Assembly (NCBI RefSeq): GCF_002994615.1
Contig: NZ_PVNK01000227.1
Coordinates: forward strand, 1 to 47,614
DNA length: 47,614 nucleotides
Origin: Enhygromyxa salina
GTDB lineage: Bacteria; Myxococcota_A; Polyangia; Nannocystales; Nannocystaceae
Direction: 5' to 3'
The translations under genes were made by a program, and so were the position numbers. The notes below the pieces were generated by a model. The model made no database searches. It saw nothing but the letters and a program-made list of their open reading frames with translations, and was not told where the DNA came from. Positions 33,360 to 40,131 of this stretch are shown one piece after another; position 1 is the first letter of the stretch; every line of letters begins with the position of its first letter.

Positions 33360-34712
33360 ATGGATACCGCGCCTCGCACGATCATCGTCGGTGCCGGCTT
33401 CGCCGGGTTGGCGGCGGCTGTTCGCCTCGCGGATGCTGGCCGATCGGTGGTCGTCGTCGAGGCGACCAAGGCTGGCGGCGGCCGCTCGCGCTCGTTCCAC
33501 GACAAGGTCACCGGGCGCGAGGTCGACAACGGCCAGCACCTGATGATGGGCTGCTACCGCGAGACCCTCGCCTTCTTGGACGCGATCGGCACGCCCGCCG
33601 GGGACATCGACCTCCAGACCAACCTCGCGCTGACCATGCTCAAGCCTGGCGGGGCCAAGGTCGAGCTCGACTGCCCCTCGCTCCCGGCCCCGCTCCACCT
33701 CGCCGCGGGCCTGTTGCGGATGCGTGGGGTCGGGGTCCTGCACCGCGCCGCCGCCTTGCGGGCGGGCCTGCTCCTGCGCGGAGAGATCGCCCGCCCCGAC
33801 GACAACGAGACCTGCGACGCGTGGCTGCGCCGCCTCGGCCAGACCTCGACGATCCGGGCCGCGTTCTGGGAGCCGTTGATCTGGGCGGTGCTCAACGACG
33901 ATCCCCTCGTCGCCTCGGCGGCGATGCTGGTCGCCGTGCTCGAGCGCGCGTTCATGGCCTCGCGCGAGGCCTCGAGCCTCGCCGTCCCCCGCCGCCCGCT
34001 GTCCTCGCTCTATGTCGATCGCGCCGTCGCCCGGATCGAGGCCCGCGGCGGCGAGGTCCGCTTTGCCAGCCCCGCGCGCAAGCTCGAGCTCGACCCCGAA
34101 GGCCAGGTCTCCGGCCTCGTGCTGAAATCTGGCGAGCGCCTCGTCGCCGACCAGGTCATCACCGCCGTCCCCCCCCACGTCCTGCTCGAGCTCCTGCCCG
34201 ACGCCGCCCGCGACCACCTCGTGTTCCGCGACGTCGCCCGCCTCGAGTCCTCGCCGATCATCAGCTTGTGGGTGACCCTCGCCGAGCCGCTCCTCGATCG
34301 CCCCTTCGTCGGCCTGATCGGCAGCCCCCTGCACTGGCTCTGGGACCGCGATCGCCTCGAGTCGAGCGCGGCCGCGACCAAGCCCGGCAACAACCTGCTC
34401 TCGGTCACGATCTCGGGCGCACGCAGCTTCGTCAACGACCAGCCCGACGCCCTCCGCGAGCTGCTCATCGGCGAGCTCACCCGCTTCTTCCCCGACGCCC
34501 GCCCCACCATTCAGGCCTTCCGAGTCGTCAAAGAGAAGCGCGCAACCATCAGCCACGCCGCCGGCACCTACCGCCGCCGCCCCGAGACCGCCAGCCCCAT
34601 CCCCGGCCTCTCCCTCGCCGGCGACTGGGTCCGCACCGGCCTCCCCGCGACGATCGAGAGCGCCGTCCAAAGTGGCCACGACGCCGCCCAACGGGTCCTC
34701 AGCCCCCGTTAG
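33360..34712 (+). CDS. hpnE: Hydroxysqualene dehydroxylase HpnE
   Basis: Predicted 450-residue FAD-dependent amine-oxidase-type enzyme that reduces hydroxysqualene to squalene in the HpnCDE pathway. The FAD-binding N-terminus is canonical: TIIVGAGFAGLAAAVRLADA, then VVVVEATKAGGGRSRSF and DNGQHLMMGCYRET, the last being typical of HpnE. The C-terminus has LSLAGDWVRTGLPATIESAV, the flavin-site motif. Length is normal. It is 2.4 kb downstream of hpnD with two unrelated genes between. Confidence 0.93.
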   Translation: MDTAPRTIIVGAGFAGLAAAVRLADAGRSVVVVEATKAGGGRSRSFHDKVTGREVDNGQHLMMGCYRETLAFLDAIGTPAGDIDLQTNLALTMLKPGGAKVELDCPSLPAPLHLAAGLLRMRGVGVLHRAAALRAGLLLRGEIARPDDNETCDAWLRRLGQTSTIRAAFWEPLIWAVLNDDPLVASAAMLVAVLERAFMASREASSLAVPRRPLSSLYVDRAVARIEARGGEVRFASPARKLELDPEGQVSGLVLKSGERLVADQVITAVPPHVLLELLPDAARDHLVFRDVARLESSPIISLWVTLAEPLLDRPFVGLIGSPLHWLWDRDRLESSAAATKPGNNLLSVTISGARSFVNDQPDALRELLIGELTRFFPDARPTIQAFRVVKEKRATISHAAGTYRRRPETASPIPGLSLAGDWVRTGLPATIESAVQSGHDAAQRVLSPR

Positions 34713-34749
34713 CCCGCCCCCCTCCGACTCCGATCCGTGGCTTTGGACG

Positions 34750-34830
34750 AGCCCCCTTCAAGGGGCCACGCAGGCGGCTGCGAGCTCCATCGACATGAAA
34801 GCCCACCGGGCGGGGGCGCGAAGCGAGGGC
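34750..34830 (-). repeat. Diverged solo relative of the 19.6-20.3 kb repeat, inverted
   Basis: Read on the minus strand, this stretch shares CGGTGGGCT, an ATG, an AGCTCGC-like block and CGTGGCCCC followed by GAAGGGGGCTCGT with the tandem units at 19615-20270, in the same order. It retains the CCCCTT/AAGGGG hairpin. It lies between hpnE and the next lipoprotein gene. Confidence 0.6.
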
Positions 34831-34884
34831 TCGATTGAGGCGCGTGGCGGCCTTCGAGTCTATCCGCTCCCGGCCGATGGCGGT

Positions 34885-34890
34885 TATGCT
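34885..34890 (+). promoter_or_regulatory. Possible -10 element of the 34898 lipoprotein gene
   Basis: TATGCT ends 7 nt before the chosen ATG at 34898. No Shine-Dalgarno sequence is present for any of the three in-frame ATG codons. Confidence 0.25.
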
Positions 34891-34897
34891 CCTCGCC

Positions 34898-35761
34898 ATG
34901 CCTCGCTCCGCCCTCGCACGGACGCTCGTGGCCGCCCTCGCGCTCGGGCTGGCCGCCTGCGGTCGCCCGGCCCCCGATCCCGAGCAAAAGCCCCGGGCGA
35001 TCGAGGACCCCGAGGAGATCGATGCGCTGCAACAGGCCGCGGATGCCCAGGCCGAGGCTCGGGCCCGAGCCCGCGCGAAGCCGAGGTGGAAGCGGAAGGT
35101 CCCGCCGATGCCCGAGACCTTCGCGGCCTTTGAGCGGCCCGATCTCGCCGCCCTCGAGGGCGCGTGGCTGGTCGACAGCGAGATCCCGGGTCAGCAGGTG
35201 CTGTGGCTGATCGAAGAAGATGGCGCCAAGCTGACCGAGATCGACCACCGCGAGCGCGAGCGCGTGTTCGGCATCAGCCTGGCCTCGCCCTGCGCCCTGC
35301 GCCTGACTGACGAGCGCGGCCACGCCCGGACCCGGGTCATCGCGGCCCGCGGTGATCAGCTCATCGCCCCGCGTGGAGGCGCGACCGCGGTCGCAGGCAG
35401 CGATGGATCGATGCTCGCGTGCGCCGGGCATCGGACCTACCAGATCGCCGCCGACGGCCGCTGCCGCTACACGACCGAGATGCTCGGCTCATGGAGCGAC
35501 CCGGCCGAGCCCAGCGAGACCTGCAAGCTGAGCAAGGGAGCCAAGGGCGCGACGCTGCGTCTCGGCGACCAGCGCCTGCGCGACTACGGGGGGCTGTGGG
35601 TCGACGAGGACAACGCCGACCGCTGGGCGGTCAAGGTCGACGATCGAGCGGCCGGGTTGGCTGCGCTCACCCGCGCGGCCGCGCCCGCGGAGCCTGCGAC
35701 CGAGACCGGAGCCGACCCCGGAGCCGACCCCGGCAGCGACACGGGCACGGAGACCGGCTAG
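34898..35761 (+). CDS. Putative lipoprotein, unknown function
   Basis: Predicted 287-residue protein with signal peptide MPRSALARTLVAALALGLAA followed by the lipid-bearing Cys. The mature part begins with an Ala/Arg/Glu-rich helix and then a beta-rich domain including GAWLVDSEIPGQQVLWLIEE, LRLTDERGHARTRVIA and GGLWVDEDNADRWAVKVDD. The C-terminus is low complexity (GADPGADPGSDTGTETG). In-frame ATG codons at 34877 and 34886 are alternatives. Its TAG stop is supplied by a palindromic repeat shared with the convergent anmK. No family recognised. Confidence 0.72.
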   Translation: MPRSALARTLVAALALGLAACGRPAPDPEQKPRAIEDPEEIDALQQAADAQAEARARARAKPRWKRKVPPMPETFAAFERPDLAALEGAWLVDSEIPGQQVLWLIEEDGAKLTEIDHRERERVFGISLASPCALRLTDERGHARTRVIAARGDQLIAPRGGATAVAGSDGSMLACAGHRTYQIAADGRCRYTTEMLGSWSDPAEPSETCKLSKGAKGATLRLGDQRLRDYGGLWVDEDNADRWAVKVDDRAAGLAALTRAAAPAEPATETGADPGADPGSDTGTETG

Positions 35762-35778
35762 CAGCCCGGGGTGCTAGC
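35757..35778. repeat. Palindromic element holding two convergent stop codons
   Basis: GCTAGCAGCCCGGGGTGCTAGC is a 22 nt palindrome with a single mismatched pair. Its left TAG is the stop of the plus-strand lipoprotein gene and its right CTA is the stop (TAG) of anmK on the minus strand. The core matches the ends of the foldback element at 39512-39677 and the motif at 39497-39515. It may be a bidirectional terminator or a REP-like element. Confidence 0.75.
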
Positions 35779-36934
35779 CTTTCGAGGGGGCGAAGGGGAC
35801 CTGCGCGCTCGGCCTTGCGATGTGACCGAGCACGCAGGCCCGATCGGCGCCGGTGACCCTCGGCAGCGAGCTCGGCAGCCCGGCCAGGGTCCGGGCCGCG
35901 ATCAGGGCGATCGCGGCCGGCTCGTGGCAGCTCGCGGCGAACACTCCGTGCTCGGCCCGCTCGACCGGCAGCGCCAGCGACTCACGGGTCAGACGCAACA
36001 AGGTTGGGTTCTTGGCCCCGCCCCCGGTCAGCAAGACCTCGCGCACGCCCTCGCACTCCGCCGCCGCGCGGACGATCGCCCGCGCGGTCACGGCCAGGAC
36101 CGAGGTCAGCAGGTCGCGCCCGGCGATCGCGGTGAAGCGCTCGTGGAGGCGCTTGGCGTAGGCGCGGCCGAAGTCCTCGCGCCCGGTCGAGCGCGGCGGC
36201 GGCTTGTGGAAGAAGGCGTGGGCGAACACGTAGTCGACCACGCTCTCGACGACCTTGCCCCCGCGACTGAGCTGCCCGTCGCGATCGTAGTCGAGGTCGC
36301 CGAAGCTCAGGGCGCGGGCGAGATAGTCGGCGATCATCATCCCCGGCCCGATGTCGTAGCCGACGACATCGTCGACGTCGGCGGTCACGTGGGTGATGTT
36401 GGCGATGCCCCCGACGTTGACGATCAGGCGCCCCGCGTGCTCGACCGGCGTGAAGAACCAGTGCGCGAAGGGGACGATCGGCGCCCCCTCCCCGCCGTGG
36501 AACATGTCCGCGGAGCGCAGATCCCCGACGACGGGCCGGGCGAGGGCCTCGGCGAGGACCGCCGTGCTCCCGATCTGCAAGGTGTTCGGGATCCGGTGGC
36601 CGAGGCTCTCGCTGGCCGAGGGCGGCCCGTGCCACAGCGTCTGTCCGTGCATCCCGACGACGGCGCAGCGCTCCCAACCGTCGAGCTCGCGGACGGCGGC
36701 GGCGTAGCGGCGCGGGAGCTCGGCGTGGAGCTCGGAGAGACGGGCCAGCGACAGGGAGGTCGGGTTGGTCAGCTCGGCCTGAAGCTCGGACTCGAAGGGC
36801 AGGTGCGCGTGGTCGAGGACCCGCGGCTCGTGGCGCTGCTCGACGCCCTCGAGCTCGAGCAACACCGCGTCGACCCCATCGCCCGAGGTCCCGCTCATGA
36901 TCCCGACGGTTCGGATTGGGTCGGCGACGGTCAT
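35774..36934 (-). CDS. anmK: Anhydro-N-acetylmuramic acid kinase
   Basis: Predicted 386-residue kinase that cleaves and phosphorylates 1,6-anhydro-MurNAc to MurNAc-6-phosphate during peptidoglycan recycling. Hallmarks are GIMSGTSGDGVDAVLLEL, VVGMHGQTLWHGPP, TLQIGSTAVLAE, VNVGGIANIT, YDIGPGMMIAD and LLTGGGAKNPTLL. The ATG at 36932-36934 overlaps the stop of the upstream HAD phosphatase as ATGA. Neither murQ nor amgK/murU is in the window. Confidence 0.94.
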   Translation of the reverse strand: MTVADPIRTVGIMSGTSGDGVDAVLLELEGVEQRHEPRVLDHAHLPFESELQAELTNPTSLSLARLSELHAELPRRYAAAVRELDGWERCAVVGMHGQTLWHGPPSASESLGHRIPNTLQIGSTAVLAEALARPVVGDLRSADMFHGGEGAPIVPFAHWFFTPVEHAGRLIVNVGGIANITHVTADVDDVVGYDIGPGMMIADYLARALSFGDLDYDRDGQLSRGGKVVESVVDYVFAHAFFHKPPPRSTGREDFGRAYAKRLHERFTAIAGRDLLTSVLAVTARAIVRAAAECEGVREVLLTGGGAKNPTLLRLTRESLALPVERAEHGVFAASCHEPAAIALIAARTLAGLPSSLPRVTGADRACVLGHIARPSAQVPFAPSKG

Positions 36935-37449
36935 TGTCCTCCCTCCAGGAGCCGGGGGTTGCCCGCGTCGCGGAGCAAGCCCTCGAGCTCTTCGATGACC
37001 CTGGCGCCCCCCGCGGATCGCAGCACCAGGGTCGCGCGGGCGAGCGCCTCGGGGTGAGCATCCGCGACCGCGACGCCGACTCCGACTCGATCGAAGACCG
37101 GGGCGTCGTCGAGGCCATCGCCGATGTGCAAGACCCGGTCGAGGGCCACGCCCCCGTGGCGGGCCCGGATCTGATCGAGCGCCGCGATCTTGTCGCTGAC
37201 GCCGAGCCAGTCGGTCTCGCAGCGCAGGTGCTCGACGCGGCGCCGGGCGGCCTGGGTCTTGTTGCGCGACAGCGGGACGACGGCGAGCTTGGCCCGGGCC
37301 ATCCGCAACAGCGACTCACCGTCGCGTACGCTGTAGCGCTGGACCCAGCCGGCCGCCTCGCCCGCCCACCACGTGGTCGCGTCGGTCAAGGTCCCGTCGA
37401 TGTCGAACGTGAGCAGCTCGATCGCGGCCAGTCGCTCGCGGTGATCCAT
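36931..37449 (-). CDS. HAD phosphatase, KdsC-like
   Basis: Predicted 172-residue HAD-superfamily phosphatase without a cap domain. The nucleophile motif is FDIDGTLTDA, followed by YSVRDGESLLRMARAKLAVV (the KdsC-type substrate loop), SRNKTQAARRRVEHL, a Lys in SDKIAALD and the final acidic motif IGDGLDDAPVF. KdsC hydrolyses KDO-8-phosphate, but the coupling of this gene to anmK by a 4 nt overlap suggests a sugar phosphate of the cell-wall recycling route, perhaps MurNAc-6-phosphate. The ATG at 37447-37449 has TAAGAT 6 nt upstream. Confidence 0.82.
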   Translation of the reverse strand: MDHRERLAAIELLTFDIDGTLTDATTWWAGEAAGWVQRYSVRDGESLLRMARAKLAVVPLSRNKTQAARRRVEHLRCETDWLGVSDKIAALDQIRARHGGVALDRVLHIGDGLDDAPVFDRVGVGVAVADAHPEALARATLVLRSAGGARVIEELEGLLRDAGNPRLLEGGQ

Positions 37450-37593
37450 GGTCGGATCTTATCGGCTCTGCCCCAGCCAAATCGGCCCTCAGTGTCGAAA
37501 AACGCCGGTTTCGTGCGAGTTGCTTCACGCTGAGGGATCGCCCCCGAAGATCGACCGCGAGGAGCGCCTTTTTGTCCACGGCGTCAAAGTCCC

Positions 37594-37599
37594 TATGGT
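37594..37599 (+). promoter_or_regulatory. Possible -10 of the two-component operon
   Basis: TATGGT within the locally AT-rich stretch CCTATGGTAATTGTAG, with TTGTCC about 15 nt upstream (37573-37578) as a poor -35. It lies about 25 nt before the chosen ATG of the first response regulator. Confidence 0.3.
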
Positions 37600-37624
37600 A
37601 ATTGTAGAGCACACCGCGCAGGTC

Positions 37625-38068
37625 ATGATGGAGTCCGACAAAACGCCAAGCAGGGCGCAGGCCAGCAACGGCGCCAGCGATGGGCGCCAGCTTCTGATCG
37701 TCGAGGACGAGGCGGTGATCCGCTTCGTTCTCCGCTGTGAGCTCGAACAACACGGCTTCGTGGTCACCGAGGTCGAAGACGGGCGCGGCGCGCTCGAGGC
37801 CTTCAGCCGAGATCCAAGCTGTTGGGCCGGGGCCTTCGTCGACTTCCTGCTGCCCGACATCCACGGTGACGAGGTCATCGAGCAGTTGTTGGAGTTGCGC
37901 CCCGATCTCCCGGTCGTGTTGATGACCGGCGACTCCGATCCCTCCGCCGACGCCACGAAGGGCGCGCTGACCGTCCTGCGCAAACCATTTCCGCTCGAGC
38001 AAGTTCGGCCCTTGCTCGAGGTCATGCGCCAGACCGCACAAACGCCGACCCAGGAGCCGTGCTCATGA
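37625..38068 (+). CDS. Single-domain response regulator
   Basis: Predicted 147-residue receiver protein. After a short N-terminal tail the receiver domain starts at QLLIVEDEAVIRFVL; the phospho-acceptor is Asp73 in AFVDFLLPDIHGDE, the switch Thr lies in VVLMTGDSD, and the conserved Lys in VLRKPF. No output domain follows. Two adjacent ATG codons at 37625 and 37628 are both possible, with AGG just upstream; an ATG at 37595 also is in frame. The stop overlaps the next gene by 4 nt, so it is translated together with its cognate kinase. Confidence 0.85.
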   Translation: MMESDKTPSRAQASNGASDGRQLLIVEDEAVIRFVLRCELEQHGFVVTEVEDGRGALEAFSRDPSCWAGAFVDFLLPDIHGDEVIEQLLELRPDLPVVLMTGDSDPSADATKGALTVLRKPFPLEQVRPLLEVMRQTAQTPTQEPCS

Positions 38069-38802
38069 GCACGAAGAGCGACGCCAAGCGCCCTCACCGG
38101 CTCGATCCGGTCACGGAGCCCGAGCCCGAGCCGGTCCCAGCCCCGGACGACGGCGAGGCGGCTCTGCGTCGGACCCGCCACCAGATCCGCAACGAGCTCC
38201 AGCTGCTGACCAGCCTCCACGCCCTTCACCTGCGCAACGTCGACGACCCGCGCGCACGGCGTGAGCTCATCCGCTGCTATCGGCGAGTCGGCGTCGTCGG
38301 CGTCGTCCACCAGCTGACCGCCGACGCTGGCGGCACGGTTCGCGCCGACAGCTGCCTCCAGACCGTCGCCAATTTCCTCGCCGCCAGCGCGCGCACCATG
38401 GAGGACAACCAAAATTTCAAATTCGATCTGAGCCTCGAGGTCGATCACCCGCGCTGGCGTCACGACCACGCGACCCGCATCGCGTTGATCGTCGACGAGC
38501 TGTTCTCCAACGCCATGAATCACGCCCTCCCCCACGCCGAGCAGCTCGACATCGCGCTCAGCCTCCGATCGGTGAAGGGTCGCTCGTGCCTGAGTCTGCG
38601 CGACTGGGGGCCCGGCCTGCCTGAGGGGTTCGATCCCGCGACCGCGGACAGCCTGGGTCTGCCCATGGCCTGCGCGGTCGCCCAGCAACTCGGAGGCTCT
38701 CTCGAGCTCGTGGCCGCGCCCGGCGGCGGCACCGAAGCGCGCTTGTTGCTACCCCTCGACCTCGCCGTGGACTCCAACGAGGGGGCCGACGAGCGCCCAT
38801 GA
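38065..38802 (+). CDS. Histidine kinase, HisKA_2/HWE-like, without sensor domain
   Basis: Predicted 245-residue cytoplasmic kinase. The dimerisation and phospho-acceptor helix is TRHQIRNELQLLTSLHALHL with His39, of the HisKA_2 type (H-x-x-x-N). The HATPase domain shows IVDELFSNAMNHALP (N box), DWGPGLPEGF (G1) and GLPMACAVAQQLGGSLEL (G2). There is no membrane segment or PAS/GAF sensor, so the signal probably arrives through the response regulator encoded just upstream. The ATG at 38065 has AGGAG 9 nt upstream and overlaps the preceding stop; its own stop overlaps the next start by 4 nt. Confidence 0.85.
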   Translation: MSTKSDAKRPHRLDPVTEPEPEPVPAPDDGEAALRRTRHQIRNELQLLTSLHALHLRNVDDPRARRELIRCYRRVGVVGVVHQLTADAGGTVRADSCLQTVANFLAASARTMEDNQNFKFDLSLEVDHPRWRHDHATRIALIVDELFSNAMNHALPHAEQLDIALSLRSVKGRSCLSLRDWGPGLPEGFDPATADSLGLPMACAVAQQLGGSLELVAAPGGGTEARLLLPLDLAVDSNEGADERP

Positions 38803-39488
38803 CTACCGAGCTCAAGGCCCGCCGCGCTCGCGCGATCATTGTCGAAGACGAGTGGATCGTCGCCCGCGATCTCCAGCACATCCTCGAGGAGATCGGCCTC
38901 CAAATCGTTCGCCTCGTCCGCCGCCCGAGCGAGCTGCTGCCCTTGCTCGACGAGTTGCGTCCGGAGCTCCTGGTCCTCGACATCGATCTCAGCGCCGAGA
39001 TCGACGGCATCGAGCTCGCGGAGCAGGTCCAAAAAACCCACCCAACCTGCGCGCTGCTGTTTGTGTCGGCCCACGCCGAGCCCGAGACGCTGGCCCGGAT
39101 CCGGCGGGTCGACGCCCACGGCTTTGTCGTCAAGCCCTTCGTTCGGCCTCAGCTCGAGGCCGCTGTCGAGGTCGCGCTCGCGCGGGTCGATCGCACCGCC
39201 GACAACGCCCAGGCTGCGCTGCGCGAGATCGCTCGGGTCCTCGCCGACGCGGGCGCGCTCCCGAATGAGCGTCGCAACCGAGACTGGCGCCAGATCCCCG
39301 GCCTCGACGAGCTCTCACCGCGCGAGGTCCAGGTCCTCGAGGCGCTGCTGGCCCACCGTCGGCCCCCGCAGATCGCCGAGGATCTCGGCATCTCGCCGCA
39401 CACGGTCCGCAACCACCTCAAGTCGATCTACGCCAAGTGCGGCGTCCGCTCCCAGGCCGAGCTCCTCCAGCTGATTGTCGAAGGCTGA
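38799..39488 (+). CDS. LuxR/NarL-type response regulator
   Basis: Predicted 229-residue transcription regulator. The receiver domain has AIIVEDEWIVARDLQHILEE, phospho-acceptor Asp61 in LLVLDIDLSAEIDG, and Lys in FVVKPF. The C-terminal LuxR helix-turn-helix is complete: LDELSPREVQVLEALLAHR, PQIAEDLGISPHTVRNHLKS and IYAKCGVRSQAELLQL. The ATG at 38799 overlaps the kinase stop as ATGA. It should be the DNA-binding output of the three-gene operon. Confidence 0.92.
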   Translation: MTTELKARRARAIIVEDEWIVARDLQHILEEIGLQIVRLVRRPSELLPLLDELRPELLVLDIDLSAEIDGIELAEQVQKTHPTCALLFVSAHAEPETLARIRRVDAHGFVVKPFVRPQLEAAVEVALARVDRTADNAQAALREIARVLADAGALPNERRNRDWRQIPGLDELSPREVQVLEALLAHRRPPQIAEDLGISPHTVRNHLKSIYAKCGVRSQAELLQLIVEG

Positions 39489-39496
39489 GGCGGCCT

Positions 39497-39515
39497 TAGC
39501 AGCCCGTGGTGCTAG
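39497..39515. repeat. Solo copy of the CAGCCCG palindromic motif
   Basis: TAGCAGCCCGTGGTGCTAG, an imperfect palindrome that matches the 35757-35778 element and abuts the foldback element starting at 39512. It begins 8 nt after the stop of the LuxR-type regulator. Confidence 0.65.
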
Positions 39516-39677
39516 CAGCCCGGGGTGCAATGCATCGTGTCGCCTCGCGCCGGAATCTTCGCCGAGGGCGCGAAGCCAAAACGCCGCTGTACCGGGCGTA
39601 CTGCAAGTTTTGGCGACAAAGCCCTCGGCGAAGAGGCCAAGCGAGGCGGCGCGAGGGATTGCAGCCCGGGCTGCTAG
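39512..39677. mobile_element. 166 bp foldback element, MITE-like or structured terminator
   Basis: Two arms of 72 nt (39512-39583 and 39606-39677) are inverted repeats of each other with roughly three-quarters identity, around a 22 nt loop. Both ends begin CTAGCAGCCCGGG. Perfect inner blocks include CTTCGCCGAGGGC with its complement (13 bp), CGCCTCGC and CCAAAAC. There is no open reading frame. It lies between two convergent response-regulator genes, and the right-hand CTAG supplies the TAG stop of the minus-strand gene. Either a non-autonomous mobile element or a long bidirectional hairpin is possible. Confidence 0.7.
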
Positions 39678-40039
39678 AGCGCCTTGCGGATCTTGGCCAG
39701 GAGCTCGTCGAGCTGGAAGGGCTTGGTCACGTAGTACTTGGCGCCAACGTTGATGCCCTCGACGACGCTGCGGGGATCGTTCTTGGCGGTCAAGAAGATG
39801 ACCGGGACCGAGCGCGTGCCATCGTTGCGCTTGATCGCCTTGACGAAGGTCATCCCGTCGAGGCGCGGCATCATGACGTCGGCGATGATCAGATCTGGCT
39901 GCTCCTGCTCGAGCGCCGTCAACCCCTGAACACCGTCCGTCGCCTGCGTGATCCGGTAGCCCTTCGCAGTCAGCGCCTTGCTGAGCAAGGTCTGAACCGC
40001 AGGATCGTCCTCGACGACGAGAATGTGCTCACCTGCCAC
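39674..40039 (-). CDS. CheY-like single-domain response regulator
   Basis: Predicted 121-residue receiver domain only. It starts HILVVEDDPAVQTLLSKAL, has the phospho-acceptor Asp54 in LIIADVMMPRLDGMTF, a Thr in PVIFLTAKNDP, and the conserved Lys in YYVTKPFQLDELLAKI. The GTG at 40037-40039 is the only start before the receiver; a TATGAT lies 11 nt upstream and there is no Shine-Dalgarno sequence. No kinase is adjacent on this strand. Its TAG stop is inside the 39512-39677 element. Confidence 0.9.
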   Translation of the reverse strand: MAGEHILVVEDDPAVQTLLSKALTAKGYRITQATDGVQGLTALEQEQPDLIIADVMMPRLDGMTFVKAIKRNDGTRSVPVIFLTAKNDPRSVVEGINVGAKYYVTKPFQLDELLAKIRKAL

Positions 40040-40050
40040 CCCGGCAAACT

Positions 40051-40056
40051 ATCATA
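40051..40056 (-). promoter_or_regulatory. Putative -10 of the CheY-like gene
   Basis: The minus strand reads TATGAT 11 nt before the GTG start. There is no recognisable -35; instead three 12 bp direct repeats lie immediately upstream, which would suit activator-dependent transcription. Confidence 0.45.
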
Positions 40057-40065
40057 ATTTGCCCT

Positions 40066-40101
40066 GATCGTCTCTGAGATCGTCTCTGAGATCGTCTCTG
40101 C
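40066..40101. repeat. Three 12 bp direct repeats upstream of the CheY-like gene
   Basis: GATCGTCTCTGA at 40066-40077 and 40078-40089, then GATCGTCTCTGC at 40090-40101, contiguous and nearly identical. On the gene's strand they read as TCAGAGACGATC units ending about 10 nt from the TATGAT box. They are candidate sites for a regulator binding in tandem. Confidence 0.85.
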
Positions 40102-40131
40102 ACATCGAGCGACCGGCGGCGAAGCGGGGGT

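Noticed and set aside
34713..34897. N-terminal extension of the 34898 lipoprotein from 34835
   Set aside because: The extension runs through the diverged repeat and would bury the signal peptide; starts at 34877-34898 give a normal lipoprotein signal.
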